From the NCBI GenBank assembly GCA_021773365.1, contig JAJFKF010000145.1:1-64000 (forward strand): 64,000 bases of DNA, given 5' to 3'. The position numbers and the translations under genes are program-made. Under the pieces are notes generated by a model. It did not search any database and had not been told where the DNA came from. It worked only from the letters and a program-made list of their open reading frames with translations. This stretch comes from Gammaproteobacteria bacterium (GTDB lineage Bacteria; Pseudomonadota; Gammaproteobacteria; Steroidobacterales; Steroidobacteraceae). Of the stretch, positions 8,786 through 18,721 are shown one piece after another; position 1 is the first letter of the stretch; each line of letters opens with the position of its first letter.

Positions 8786-10668
8786 GCGCCGCGGCCACCG
8801 CCGGAAACGTCATGCGGCTTGCGCTGGTGGGCGTTCCCAACTGCGGCAAGACGGCCCTGTTCAACCGCCTCACCGGCAGCCGGCAGAAGGTGGCCAACTA
8901 TGCCGGCGTCACCGTGGAGCGCAAGGAAGGCAGTTTCACCGGCGCCGGGCACCGCCGCCAGTACCGCATCCTCGATCTGCCGGGCGCCTACAGCCTGACG
9001 CCCACTACCCTCGATGAGGCCATCACCCGCGACATGGTGCTCGGCCGCCTGCGTGGCGAACCGCCGCCGGAACTGATCGTCTGCGTTGCCGATGCCACCA
9101 ACCTGCGCCTGAACCTGCCGCTGGTACTGCAACTGCGCCGCCTGAATCTGCCCATGGTGGTGGCGCTCAACATGTCGGATCTGGCGCAAAAGCGCGGCTA
9201 CCACCTGGACCCGCAGGCCTTGCAGCGCGAACTGGGCGTACCGGTGGTGGAAACCGTGGCCGTTCACGCCGGCGGACACCGTGCCCTGGTGGATCTGCTC
9301 GATGCCCAGGCGCCACAGGGAATGGCTGACGCCACCAACCCGGACAGCGACCCGGGCAGCCTGGACATAGAAGAGATTCAGCGCGAAGCCCACGGCATCC
9401 TCAGGCACATCGGCTACCGCGAGCCCGCACGGCAGCTCTGGCTGCACCGGCTCGATGCGGCGGTCATGCACCCGCTGCTTGGCCTTGGCGTTCTGGCCGC
9501 CCTGCTGTTCCTGGTGTTCCAGGCGGTGTTCAGCTGGGCCAGCGTCCCCATGGACTGGATCACCGCCGCCGTGGAAGGCGCCGGTGCATGGCTGCAGGCA
9601 ACAATGCCGGCGGGACCGCTGCGCAGCCTGCTCGTCGACGGCGTGGTGGCGGGTGTGGGCAGCGTGCTGATCTTTCTGCCGCAGATTCTCATTCTTTTCT
9701 TCTTTATATTGCTGCTGGAGGACAGCGGCTACCTGCCGCGCGCCGCCTACCTGCTCGACCGCCTGATGGGCAAGGCCGGACTGTCGGGACGCGCCTTCAT
9801 CCCGCTGCTGTCGAGCTTTGCCTGCGCCATTCCGGGCATCATGGCCGCGCGCACCATCCCCAACATGCGCAACCGCCTGGTGACCATCATGATCGCTCCG
9901 CTGATGACCTGCTCGGCACGGCTGCCGGTCTACGCATTGATCATTGCCGCCTTCATTCCGCAGCAGGCCGTCGGGCCGTTCAACCTGCAGGGCGTGGTGC
10001 TGTTCTCCCTGTACTTTGCCGGCGTGCTGTCAGCACTGCTCGTGGCCTTTGTTCTGAAGTGGCTGTTTCACCGCGACCAGTACCACCCATTGCTGCTGGA
10101 GTTGCCCGAATATCACTGGCCGAGCATGCGCAACCTCGCCATGGGACTGTGGGAGCGGGCAGCCATCTTCATGCGCCGGGTGGGCGGCATCATTCTCACG
10201 CTGATGATCGTGCTGTGGTTCCTCAGCAGCTATCCGGCCCCGCCGGCAGGCGCCACCGGCCCGGACATCCAGTACAGCTTCGCCGGCATGCTCGGTCGCG
10301 GACTGGAGCACATCTTCGCCCCCATCGGCTTCAACTGGCAGATCTCGGTGGCCCTGGTACCCGGACTGGCCGCGCGCGAGGTGGCCGTCGGCGCACTGGG
10401 CACCGTCTACGCGCTCTCTGCGACCGAGGCCGACACCGCCGCCTCACTGACGCCGCTGATTGCCGGCAGCTGGAGCCTGGCCACGGCATTGTCACTGCTG
10501 GCCTGGTATGTCTTCGCCCCGCAATGCCTGTCGACCCTGGCTGTGGTGAAGCGCGAAACCAACTCCTGGCGTTATCCATTGATCATGGCCGGCTACCTGT
10601 TTGCGCTCGCCTACGCGGCCTCGTTTGTCACCTATCGCGTGGCGCTGGCCATGGGAGGTGGCGGGTGA
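8782..10668 (+). CDS. feoB: FeoB ferrous iron transporter
   Basis: 628 residues; somewhat shorter than E. coli FeoB (773). The N-terminal GTPase domain shows G1 GVPNCGKT, the switch region NYAGVTVERKEG, G3 DLPGAYSL and G4 NMSD. The polytopic membrane part has the two Gate-type repeats (SVLIFLPQILILFFFILLL, GYLPRAAYL, SFACAIPGIMAARTI; then PGLAAREVAVGALGTVYAL and FAPQCLSTLAVVKRET). It moves Fe2+ across the inner membrane. The ATG at 8782 is coupled to feoA; an internal ATG at 8812 is the only nearby alternative. The downstream small Cys-rich membrane protein begins within its stop codon. Confidence 0.97.
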   Translation: MSAAATAGNVMRLALVGVPNCGKTALFNRLTGSRQKVANYAGVTVERKEGSFTGAGHRRQYRILDLPGAYSLTPTTLDEAITRDMVLGRLRGEPPPELIVCVADATNLRLNLPLVLQLRRLNLPMVVALNMSDLAQKRGYHLDPQALQRELGVPVVETVAVHAGGHRALVDLLDAQAPQGMADATNPDSDPGSLDIEEIQREAHGILRHIGYREPARQLWLHRLDAAVMHPLLGLGVLAALLFLVFQAVFSWASVPMDWITAAVEGAGAWLQATMPAGPLRSLLVDGVVAGVGSVLIFLPQILILFFFILLLEDSGYLPRAAYLLDRLMGKAGLSGRAFIPLLSSFACAIPGIMAARTIPNMRNRLVTIMIAPLMTCSARLPVYALIIAAFIPQQAVGPFNLQGVVLFSLYFAGVLSALLVAFVLKWLFHRDQYHPLLLELPEYHWPSMRNLAMGLWERAAIFMRRVGGIILTLMIVLWFLSSYPAPPAGATGPDIQYSFAGMLGRGLEHIFAPIGFNWQISVALVPGLAAREVAVGALGTVYALSATEADTAASLTPLIAGSWSLATALSLLAWYVFAPQCLSTLAVVKRETNSWRYPLIMAGYLFALAYAASFVTYRVALAMGGGG

Positions 10669-10895
10669 TGGTGCAGACGCTCATCGTCGCGGTACTGGTT
10701 ACCGCCAGTGCGCTGTATGCGGCGTGGCTGCTGATGCCGCGCACGCGGCTGCGGATGCTGCAGGCGATGGCGCGGCGCCTGGACCCGCACGGCAGCGCGC
10801 ACGGCGTGGTTTCGCGACTGATCAGCAGGACATCGCCGGGCGGGTGTGGGGGCTGCGCTGCCAACGTAGCGGTGCAGCGGCCGCCTGCAGATTGA
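10668..10895 (+). CDS. FeoB-associated small Cys-rich membrane protein
   Basis: 75 residues, starting at an ATG that shares its A with the TGA stop of feoB (TGATG), so it is translationally coupled. One N-terminal membrane helix (about residues 3-23), a basic stretch RTRLRMLQAMARR and a C-terminal GGCGGCAAN with a CxxC pair. This layout matches the small FeoB-associated Cys-rich proteins (sometimes placed in DUF6587) that follow feoB in many proteobacteria and may stand in for FeoC. The exact role is unknown. Confidence 0.75.
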   Translation: MVQTLIVAVLVTASALYAAWLLMPRTRLRMLQAMARRLDPHGSAHGVVSRLISRTSPGGCGGCAANVAVQRPPAD

Positions 10896-10994
10896 AAATC
10901 CGCGTGCCAGCGATTTGATTCCGGCCCTGGCCACCGTTCACTTAAATCATCCAGGTACGCGAACGCTGTAGCGTAGCTCTACCTGTGGTTAAGG

Positions 10995-13900
10995 TCATGG
11001 GCACGAACCTGCATCCCGCGAGGAGAAAACAAGACGCTGGATCGAGAGAACATACAGCGCAAAAAACATAAGCCATCCCAGACTCCCGCCGCCGCCTTTG
11101 CTTTCGGAAGCGGAAGGCGTTGTCGCCACTGTCTGGATGATTACGGTAGTGGTATGTGCATTGTTGTCCCGCTCCGTATCATTATTCGCGGTTGCCGTGG
11201 CAAAGAGGGAGAAGCTGCCGGTGGCAACCGGATTCAATGTCGCACGAATCTGGTGTGTCGTGCCCCCGCTGATGTTGCTCAGGGTACATTCGAAACCGGT
11301 AATATTTTTACTGCAGTTCGAGGAAGCATCAGCGCTGACATAGGTGGTTTGTGTCGGCAGCCGCACATCGACATTTATTTCAGAAGCCGTGGCATTTCCC
11401 GTCACGTTCACATCCAGGCTATAGGTGAAGTTCCTGCCAAGGGTAACGGTCAGCTCATCGGCACTGGCGGCAAGGCTGACTTCTGTCGTGGCCACTGACT
11501 CGAAATTCAAAGTCCTGCTGTCGTTACTGCTATCCACATCCGCGTCGACGTAAAGACGTGCGGAGCTGCCTAATGATCCCGGGCCTGTGGTATACAGGCG
11601 CATATTGATGGTGACCACGCTGTTGGCCGAGAGATCACCCAGGTCACAGTCTATAAGACCGGAATCGACAACGCATGAGCCCACATCTGTCTGCACAGAA
11701 TCAACTTTAACCTTGCTGAATACATTGCCGAACGTAAACCTGACGCCGGGAACTGCCCGCAAGTCGGTTGCCACTTGCAACGTGGCATCGAAGGGCTCAT
11801 CCACCACAACGTCAAACTGACTTTGCTCAACCAGAATGCTGGCATCAACCAGGGATTCGACGCGCAACACGGGACTGACCGAGTTGTTGCTATCATCGGC
11901 ATCCTCATCTGCGCTTACCGTCAGGACGGGCGAGTACTCCCCGGGCTCATCGCCGCGTACCGTAATAGTAAAATCTTCGGTGGAATTGAATCCAAGTTCA
12001 TCAAGCGTACAGGTCACAACATTATCGGCGATAGAGCAGGCGGAATATTGGCTGCTGACCTTCACCGGAACAACACCCACTGGGAAAGTGGCGGTGAACT
12101 CAATATTGCGGGTGGGGCTGTGGCCGGCTGAGTACACCGTGGCAGTCAGAAACTTTTCGCGCGTTTCATGAATTACGCCCGGCGGGCGCGCGCTGAGACT
12201 GGCATCGACCGCCTGCTTGACTTCCACGGTCAGATACCCGGAGTTGTTTCCGTTGGACTGGTCGTTATCCGCAGAAACATTGAAGCGCAGCTGAAAAGCG
12301 CCGACCTGGGTGCCGCTAAGGGTCACTGCAATATGGCGCGTGACGTCCGGCGCGAGAGAGTCCAGAGTGCAGCTGAACGCATTGTCATCCACGGTGCAAT
12401 CCGCTCCTTCCAGGACAACGGATTCAACCGTGAAGGCGGCATTTACTTCATTGCTAATGACGATACCCGTGGAAGCCTGTCTGCCGGTGGTAGCCAGCGT
12501 AAGATCAACTTCAAACGGCTCATTCAGTGTCGCAACCACGTTTGTAGTACTGGCCCACAAAGCCACGTCTGAATCAGGCAGTACCTGCACTGCGGTGGTC
12601 GCTCTATTGTTGTCCTGATTGGTGTCGTTGTCCGCAATGATCCGCGCCGAAATCTGATAGCTGCCAACTTGAGTGCCGGTCAGCTGAATGCTTAGCGCGT
12701 GGGTTTCGCCAGGCTGCACTTCACCCAGCTCACAGACCACAACATCGTTGATAGAGCACGCGTTGCCATCCAGCGTTACGGAGTCAAAGCGCATTCCATC
12801 CGCTTCAATGCGCACGGATGCGCCAGTGGCTGCCGCGATTCCGCCCGCCGTGAGGGTTCCGGCCACAGTCACCTGGTCATTAAGAAAGCTTGTTATGGAC
12901 AGGGGGTTCAGTGAAACGCCGAGGTCCACGCGGGGATCTATGTGGAATTGAGTAGTCTGTTCGTTGTTGATGAAGTTGCGATCGTTGCTGGCAGTGAGCT
13001 TGACCGTGCCGATGAAATCGCCGTGGGCCTGAATCCGCAATTGCATCTGAATGCGGCGGGTGGCCTCGGCCGGCACGGTTCCAAGCCGGCAGGTCACCGT
13101 ATCTAGTCCAACAGCGCAACTGCCGCCTGGCACACTTGCAGAATCGACTTCAAATGACAGGTGGGGCAGCGTGAGCGTCACTACCGCATTTTCGACCGCG
13201 CGACTCTCAAGCGAAATCACGTCGATGACATAGTCAAACGGCTCATTGCCATAGACCAGCATGGAATCCGGCGCGCTGACAGCAGCATCGGCAGTCTGGA
13301 TGGTTTTGATGCAGCTGGCAGACTGAATACCCGCGGCCATCTGCTGGCGACTGCATGGAGAAAAGGTGGAACTGCCATTGATCTGCGGCGCCATCAGATA
13401 TGTTTGCGCCGTGCCGGCGCAGACGCCTTCACCGTCGTGCACCGCTCCGAAGCTATGGCCGATCTCATGCGCGGCCACCAGCGCACTGCCGGTCAGATCA
13501 TGGGTGCCTTTGCTCAGGCTGACGCCGGTACGCGGCTGGCACAGTGAATCCAAGTATGCAATACCGGCGATGTTGTCCTGCAGGACGCGCCCGGTAAACA
13601 AATGAGTGAGGCCATAAGCACGGATGTTGGCATGGGAGTTGCGGTAGTCGGCCAGCTCCGATAGCAAGTCCTCGGCCACGCTGGTGGTGAAGGGATTGTC
13701 GGATTCGCCGAACATGAGCAATTCAGGCACGGCAATGATGACGCCAACCTGCTCGCTGAAAATGCCATCCACAATATTCATGCGCGCCAGCGCTGCGCCC
13801 ACCTCATCAGGGAAATTCCCTGAGAAGAGCACGTCACCCAGAACGACGACATCGAGTTGCTTGTATTCGGAAGCTTCAGCCGCCGCGCTAAGCTCCGCCA

Positions 13901-14429
13901 CCATGACCTGGTAGTCGGCCAGGGCGGTTTGTCGCCCTGCCATAGCCGACCCGGCCAAGGCTGCACCGCAGATTTCAGTGTTCAGATCACTTCGGGCATC
14001 AGCCAGCCGATAAATGATTGTCGTGGCGCCCTGCGCAGCGGCCAGACGCGCCGGTTCAATGGTGTAAAGATCGTGGCCGTCCCAGAATGCTCCGTGCAGC
14101 TCCGAATTGATCCGCGTAATGCGCACCCAGGAATTGGATTTTCCCTTCAAACGGCCACGATAGAGCTGGTAGCGCTCCAGGGCCTGGCGCTGCGCACGGG
14201 GAAGCTTGTTCAGGAGACGACTGTTGCGCTTGAGCTCCAGCTCGAAATTGCGCCCATAGGCTACAAATGACAGATCCGCGGCGCCCTCGGGCTCACCGGG
14301 GCCGGCTCGGGGCACAATCCGGGCCGAAGGGCCCAGGGCTTCGGAATGCAAAATCCGGAAATGATGATCGGCTGCCGTGACGAGGCCTGTCATCAGCAGC
14401 AGAGCCAGAGCCACCCCTTGCTTGAGCAT
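10995..14429 (-). CDS. Secreted reprolysin-like metalloprotease with Ig-like repeats and GlyGly-CTERM-like tail
   Basis: 1,144 residues from ATG 14429, preceded by GAGGGG; a signal peptide (LALLLMTGLVTAADHH) follows. The catalytic zinc motif HEIGHSFGAVHDGEG (about residue 320) is the HExxHxxGxxHD of the adamalysin/reprolysin (M12B-like) group. After it come six repeats of about 110-120 residues, each DUF11/CARDB-like with a Cys pair C-x(7-8)-C (such as GSCAVGLDTVTCRLG and GADCTVDDNAFSCTL) and an ending like DNDxxxxNN, probably calcium- or disulfide-stabilised Ig folds. The C-terminus GGGGSLGWLMFFALYVLSIQ plus Arg resembles the GlyGly-CTERM sorting signal cut by rhombosortase, although a 12-residue tail follows the usual end. 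Substrate unknown. Confidence 0.88.
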   Translation of the reverse strand: MLKQGVALALLLMTGLVTAADHHFRILHSEALGPSARIVPRAGPGEPEGAADLSFVAYGRNFELELKRNSRLLNKLPRAQRQALERYQLYRGRLKGKSNSWVRITRINSELHGAFWDGHDLYTIEPARLAAAQGATTIIYRLADARSDLNTEICGAALAGSAMAGRQTALADYQVMVAELSAAAEASEYKQLDVVVLGDVLFSGNFPDEVGAALARMNIVDGIFSEQVGVIIAVPELLMFGESDNPFTTSVAEDLLSELADYRNSHANIRAYGLTHLFTGRVLQDNIAGIAYLDSLCQPRTGVSLSKGTHDLTGSALVAAHEIGHSFGAVHDGEGVCAGTAQTYLMAPQINGSSTFSPCSRQQMAAGIQSASCIKTIQTADAAVSAPDSMLVYGNEPFDYVIDVISLESRAVENAVVTLTLPHLSFEVDSASVPGGSCAVGLDTVTCRLGTVPAEATRRIQMQLRIQAHGDFIGTVKLTASNDRNFINNEQTTQFHIDPRVDLGVSLNPLSITSFLNDQVTVAGTLTAGGIAAATGASVRIEADGMRFDSVTLDGNACSINDVVVCELGEVQPGETHALSIQLTGTQVGSYQISARIIADNDTNQDNNRATTAVQVLPDSDVALWASTTNVVATLNEPFEVDLTLATTGRQASTGIVISNEVNAAFTVESVVLEGADCTVDDNAFSCTLDSLAPDVTRHIAVTLSGTQVGAFQLRFNVSADNDQSNGNNSGYLTVEVKQAVDASLSARPPGVIHETREKFLTATVYSAGHSPTRNIEFTATFPVGVVPVKVSSQYSACSIADNVVTCTLDELGFNSTEDFTITVRGDEPGEYSPVLTVSADEDADDSNNSVSPVLRVESLVDASILVEQSQFDVVVDEPFDATLQVATDLRAVPGVRFTFGNVFSKVKVDSVQTDVGSCVVDSGLIDCDLGDLSANSVVTINMRLYTTGPGSLGSSARLYVDADVDSSNDSRTLNFESVATTEVSLAASADELTVTLGRNFTYSLDVNVTGNATASEINVDVRLPTQTTYVSADASSNCSKNITGFECTLSNISGGTTHQIRATLNPVATGSFSLFATATANNDTERDNNAHTTTVIIQTVATTPSASESKGGGGSLGWLMFFALYVLSIQRLVFSSRDAGSCP

Positions 14430-14540
14430 CGTCGCACCCCTCAGCGATCGCGCCTTATCTATTCTAGGGGGAGGACGTATAGCAGGTGCATGGCATCTGC
14501 GCAAAAAAAAGGCCGCTGCGGACGGTGCAATTTGTCAAAA

Positions 14541-14569
14541 CGGGCCGGCTACCTGGTCTGTCCGGCCCG
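14541..14569 (-). terminator. Hairpin with short T-run upstream of the protease gene
   Basis: CGGGCCGG (14541-14548) and CCGGCCCG (14562-14569) are perfect inverted repeats with a 13-base loop; on the minus strand TTTT follows. It may insulate the protease gene from minus-strand transcription. The T-run is short, so this is a weak call. Confidence 0.35.
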
Positions 14570-14598
14570 ATCCTTCCTGCCCGCACGCTGCGAACTAA

Positions 14599-15232
14599 CC
14601 GCCCTCGATCATCGGCCTGACCTCACTGCGCAGCGTCTCACCACGAGCGGCTTTGCCCGAGGTGCTGCTCAACGCGATCGTTCATCGCGACTACGCAGTT
14701 CCGACACCGATCCAGATTCGGGTCTATGAGGATCGGCTGTCGATCCGAAACCCCGGGGAGCTGCCGGAGAACTGGACCCAGGCCACCTTGCTGGGTTCGC
14801 ACGCTTCGCGGCCCTACAACCCCGACATTGCCCACGCGTTCTTCCGGGCCGGCGAGATTGAGGCCTGGGGGCGGGGCATGGAGCGCATCTTCGGAGCTTG
14901 CCGGCAGGCTGGCACGCCGGAGCCGCTGCTTCGCCTGGACGCTCGGGATTTCTGGTTCGAGTTTCCTTTCTCCGAGATTTACCTGGGCAGCCTGACTTCG
15001 GGGGAAGAAGCTGGCAGGGGATTGGAGAAGACTACCCAAGAAACTACCCAAGAACAGATTCTTGCCCTCTTGCGCGAGGATTCGACGCTGACCCGAAAAG
15101 TCCTGGCTGACCGCATCGGCATCACGCCCGATGGCGTCAAATACCACCTCGACAAGCTCCGCGATACCGGCCGCATCCGTCATGTCGGTCCGACCAAGAA
15201 GGGCCGCTGGGAAGTCCCATCACCCATGCGAC
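14599..15232 (+). pseudogene. Truncated AlbA-type ATP-binding transcriptional regulator (C-terminal half)
   Basis: An in-frame stop at 14596-14598 is followed by open frame with clear homology from LPEVLLNAIVHRDYA, the HATPase_c_4 motif of the AAA_4/AlbA_2 (Schlafen-like, formerly RecG-like) regulators. GDG-like ATP-lid features (SIRNPGELPENW, EAWGRGMERIFGAC) and a C-terminal winged helix (TQEQILALLREDSTLTRKVL then GVKYHLDKLRDTGRI) are present. The N-terminal AlbA domain, normally 200 or more residues, is missing and no ATG precedes the motif. The 3' end also looks replaced: the frame runs on without stop into sequence antisense to the neighbouring receptor. The exact end is uncertain. A relic cut on both sides. 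Confidence 0.75.
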
Positions 15233-15286
15233 ACCGTCTGAAGAAAGTCTTCATCAAGAAGATCCCTTCGTTCGTTCGCGTCGCAA

Positions 15287-18200
15287 TCAGAAACTCTTGC
15301 GGAACGAGATCGAGTAGCGGCGCAGGCGCGGATCGCCATAACGGCTGTAGCCACCCAGGGTGTTCGTCGTGGGCAGGGCGGGCGGCAGGGTATCGAATAC
15401 ATTGCTGATGCCCAGCATGATTTCGCTGTTGGCCAGCATGCCACCCGCCAGTGCGGATTCCTCGACGCGGTACTTGACAAACATATCGTGGTAAATCTGC
15501 CGGGGAATGCGGGCCCTGCCGTAGTTGAGAACCACGCCGGCGATGTAGGCCTCGTAGCCGGGTTGGTCAAGCGGCGAAAAGTTGTAGGATTTGTAAGAGT
15601 TATACCACTGCGCATTCCAGCCGGCAGACCACACTCCACGCTGCCAGTTCAGGCCGCCATTGCCGCGCCACTCCAGCGGACCATTGGCGTAGCCCACCGG
15701 ATCAATCAGAGCCGAATCGGCTACCGCCCTATATTCGCGGTGGAGCATGTGCGTGCCGATGACATAGGCCCGGAACATGCCGTAAGCGGTGTTCCAGTCA
15801 TAGTCGGCCTGAATGTCCACCGCCTCCACCTTGGTCTGGGAGATATTGATCTGACTGTCATTCAAATCCGTTATCACGCCGCCGGTAAAGCCCAGGGCCT
15901 GGTCTTCCGGCGTCAGCGGCGCTCGCACGATGCGCCCCGGAAAGAACTCCTCGAGTTCCGCCAGCGTGATGACATTACCGAAGCTGATTTCATCCGATTT
16001 TTCAATCCGGGTGTAGTCAATCGACAGCCGCAGACCCGGCAGAATGGCAGGCGTGAAAACAGCTCCGGCCGACACGCTGCGCGAGGATTCCGGCAGCAGA
16101 TCCGGGTTTCCCTGCTGCTGACGGCTATTCAGCAGAATCACCTGCTCATTGCCACGTTTGTGGTCGAGAATTCTGGAAAAATTGCCGTAATCAAGGTCGT
16201 ACACGAGGCGCGGCACCAGCTGACTGAGCGAAGGCGGCAGCACACCCTCGCCGTAACTGGCGCGAAGCGCCACAGACTCGACCGGCTGGTAGCGAATCCC
16301 GAAGGTATATTGATTGGCTACCACCTCGCTCTCCAGATACTCCGTGTCGCCGTTGGTAAATGGACCATCAGGAGAGGGGCTGGTCTGGAAACTGAAGGCG
16401 GATTCAGCCAGCGCGCGGGTCGTTCTTTCGTCCCGGCGATACGAAGCCTGAATGTCGAGCGCTCGCAATCCGGGCAACGCGTTGGCGGCCGAGAACAGCG
16501 GTATCGTCGCCTCGATGTAGCCGCTCAGGTTTCGCTCGCCGCGCGGCGCAACACTGCGGTATGACGCATCGTAAGGCGCATAAAACTGGGTGGTCTGGAT
16601 GATGTAAGGCAGCGTTTCCTGAGTACGCCGCTCGAGCAGGGCGGACAGGACGACCGGGCCGCCCGGCAGGTTGACTGTCGGCCCGGCCAGGCGCAGGGCG
16701 GTGGTGATCTGTTTGACTCTGGAAGGATCGAGAAACTTCACCCCCGGAATACTTGGGATAAGGTAGGGCGTGTAGTCATGCGGATAGGTATTCTCATCGC
16801 GCAGCACGTCCAGGGTTCCATCCCAGATTCCGAGCAGTGCCGGTCCCGGCGGAAAATCACGGTCCGTGAAGGCAAAACGCGAACCTGCGGATTGAAAGCT
16901 GGAAAGGCCCCAGCCGTATTCGCCCTGCACCGTCCACTCATATGGCAGACGGATGTTCAACCCGATGTTGCTGGCGATTGACTCGTTGGTGGTGACAGCG
17001 GCGCCGCCATGGTAGAAATCTGATCCAGCAAACTGAATCCGTATGTTCTGCTCGAAGGGGTTACCCGCATGGGTCGCCAGCAGGCTGTAATTGCCGAAAA
17101 ACACGGCATTCAGTCGTGAGTTCTCACTGCTGGACGAGGTTACGTCGACGAAGGCTTCGATGCGGTCGGTGAAATTACGCCGGACATTGATCGAGGCGGA
17201 CAGGGTCGTGGGACTGGCCAGAAGGGTCTGGCCCTTGCCCGCCAGCCCGGACGGCAGTTCGAGATTGTACTGGCCGGCTGTCGTCAGGAAGGCCTGACCG
17301 CCATCGCTTGCCGGTCCGGCGTACCCGCCAGGCACATGGGTGATAGGCGAACCCAGCGACTGACCGGTGCTCTTCAGCACCAGATCCTGGCCGTTTGTGC
17401 TGCGGATATTGGTGGTTCCACCAATGGGCGGGGAACTGGCGTTGAGGATGGCGGCCGGATTATTCAGCAGCTGCAGCTGACGGCCGCGTTCCGTCAAACC
17501 GGTCTCGCCCTGCGTGAAGGGGTTCGAATCGCTGTAGCTGGCCGAAATCATGACATTGGTCCTGCCACCCTCCAGACTGAAGCCCGCGTTGGCGTTGAGC
17601 GTGCGGCGTGCCGCATCGCTGCCAAACACATTGTCATACCGCGCATTCAGTTCCAGGCCGCGATAGTCCCTTTTCAGGATGATGTTGATCACCCCACCGG
17701 TGGCGCCGCCACCGTAGATGCCGCCCGCGGTGGACGGCAGCACTTCGATCCGCTCCACCGAAGACAATGGAATGCCGTTGATGCTGGGCTGCTGGAATTC
17801 GGCGGTATTGAACGAACCTGGTATGCGACGCCCGTTAACCAGGATCAGGGTTTGGTCCGCTCCCATTCCGCGCAGGTCGATCCGGTTGCCGTCGTAGTTT
17901 GACTCGGCGTTCAGCGCAATCTGGCTGTCCGTATACTCCTGGGTGTTCATCGGCAGACGGGTCCTGAGAAAATCCTCCAGATTGCCCGCCATGGACTGCT
18001 CGATGTCCTCGGCGTTGAACACCACGTAGGGCTGCACGTCATCCTCAGAGCGACGAATATCCACGTTTGATGTACGCCGGTCGCGCACCAGAATCTCTGG
18101 AATGCCGCGGCCCTCATTGGCATCACTCTGTTGTTTGTCAGCATCCACTACGGCCTGCTCCGCCGCCGCGGGGCTATCGGCAGCGGCGCGCGCCAGCCGG

Positions 18201-18574
18201 AAGAGGCCTCGCGACCCGTCAGCGGATGCGGGGGTCAGCTGGCCCGAGACCGGCCTGACCTCTCGCGCCCTGGCCATGCGCACTGCCACGGTACGCGCAT
18301 CGAGGAACTCGTAGCGCAGATTGGTCTTGGCCAGCAGGTGCTGCAGCGCGACTTCGGGCGTGAAATCGCCCTTCAGACTTGGCGCCGTGGCGCTCTGCGA
18401 GGAGACATCGGCATCGAGCAGCAGCTGCAGGCCGGCCTGGTGGGCCAGGTCATTCAGCGCATCAACCAGCGGCTGGGCGCTGATATCCAGCTTTACCGAC
18501 TTGGGCGCGACTGCCTGGGCATTGAGCCCCATCAGCACGAACGCAAGCCCCAATACCATGCAAATACGTTTCAT
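15287..18574 (-). CDS. Module 1 TonB-dependent receptor with STN signalling domain
   Basis: 1,095 residues from ATG 18574 (AGGGGA six bases upstream). Signal peptide (about 1-22), STN secretin/TonB short N-terminal domain (about 27-101; VKLDISAQPLVDALNDLAHQ), a variable linker, a candidate TonB box IPEILV, the family signature EDDVQPYVVF, then the plug (LILVNGRRIPG, RIEVLPSTAGGIYGGGATGG) and a 22-strand-type barrel ending YSISFRKSF with the C-terminal Phe of outer-membrane proteins. STN receptors pass ligand occupancy to a FecR-type protein, freeing an ECF sigma factor. Divergent from sigma 1 and anti-sigma 1, its likely partners. Ligand unknown. Just after the stop, 23 bp match the flank of the module 2 receptor. 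Confidence 0.93.
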   Translation of the reverse strand: MKRICMVLGLAFVLMGLNAQAVAPKSVKLDISAQPLVDALNDLAHQAGLQLLLDADVSSQSATAPSLKGDFTPEVALQHLLAKTNLRYEFLDARTVAVRMARAREVRPVSGQLTPASADGSRGLFRLARAAADSPAAAEQAVVDADKQQSDANEGRGIPEILVRDRRTSNVDIRRSEDDVQPYVVFNAEDIEQSMAGNLEDFLRTRLPMNTQEYTDSQIALNAESNYDGNRIDLRGMGADQTLILVNGRRIPGSFNTAEFQQPSINGIPLSSVERIEVLPSTAGGIYGGGATGGVINIILKRDYRGLELNARYDNVFGSDAARRTLNANAGFSLEGGRTNVMISASYSDSNPFTQGETGLTERGRQLQLLNNPAAILNASSPPIGGTTNIRSTNGQDLVLKSTGQSLGSPITHVPGGYAGPASDGGQAFLTTAGQYNLELPSGLAGKGQTLLASPTTLSASINVRRNFTDRIEAFVDVTSSSSENSRLNAVFFGNYSLLATHAGNPFEQNIRIQFAGSDFYHGGAAVTTNESIASNIGLNIRLPYEWTVQGEYGWGLSSFQSAGSRFAFTDRDFPPGPALLGIWDGTLDVLRDENTYPHDYTPYLIPSIPGVKFLDPSRVKQITTALRLAGPTVNLPGGPVVLSALLERRTQETLPYIIQTTQFYAPYDASYRSVAPRGERNLSGYIEATIPLFSAANALPGLRALDIQASYRRDERTTRALAESAFSFQTSPSPDGPFTNGDTEYLESEVVANQYTFGIRYQPVESVALRASYGEGVLPPSLSQLVPRLVYDLDYGNFSRILDHKRGNEQVILLNSRQQQGNPDLLPESSRSVSAGAVFTPAILPGLRLSIDYTRIEKSDEISFGNVITLAELEEFFPGRIVRAPLTPEDQALGFTGGVITDLNDSQINISQTKVEAVDIQADYDWNTAYGMFRAYVIGTHMLHREYRAVADSALIDPVGYANGPLEWRGNGGLNWQRGVWSAGWNAQWYNSYKSYNFSPLDQPGYEAYIAGVVLNYGRARIPRQIYHDMFVKYRVEESALAGGMLANSEIMLGISNVFDTLPPALPTTNTLGGYSRYGDPRLRRYSISFRKSF

Positions 18575-18641
18575 ATTCAATCCCCTGCAGACCGTGATGG
18601 TTCATCTATCACCGGCTCCGCGTAGCAAAGCCGCCTGCGGG

Positions 18642-18716
18642 TATAGTGTGTCGGGCCATCCAAAACTCCGCAGCACGCAATTCGCTGCGGAATTCCCTCA
18701 CTCCCGACACACTATA
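18642..18716. promoter_or_regulatory. Module 1 divergent promoter motif pair
   Basis: The 14-mer CCCGACACACTATA occurs twice in opposite orientation: minus strand 18642-18655, facing the receptor and 68 bp from its ATG; plus strand 18703-18716, facing sigma 1 and only a few bases before its GTG. Forty-seven bp separate the copies. Equivalent but different motif pairs exist at the other four modules, so this is read as the promoter/operator recognised by the module's own sigma factor. On the sigma side the message would be nearly or fully leaderless. Confidence 0.7.
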
Positions 18717-18721
18717 TAGGC

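Noticed and set aside
9588-10667. Plus-strand open frame in another phase across feoB
   Set aside because: Only its last 75 codons (from 10668) are real, as the FeoB-associated Cys protein; the rest is out of phase within feoB.
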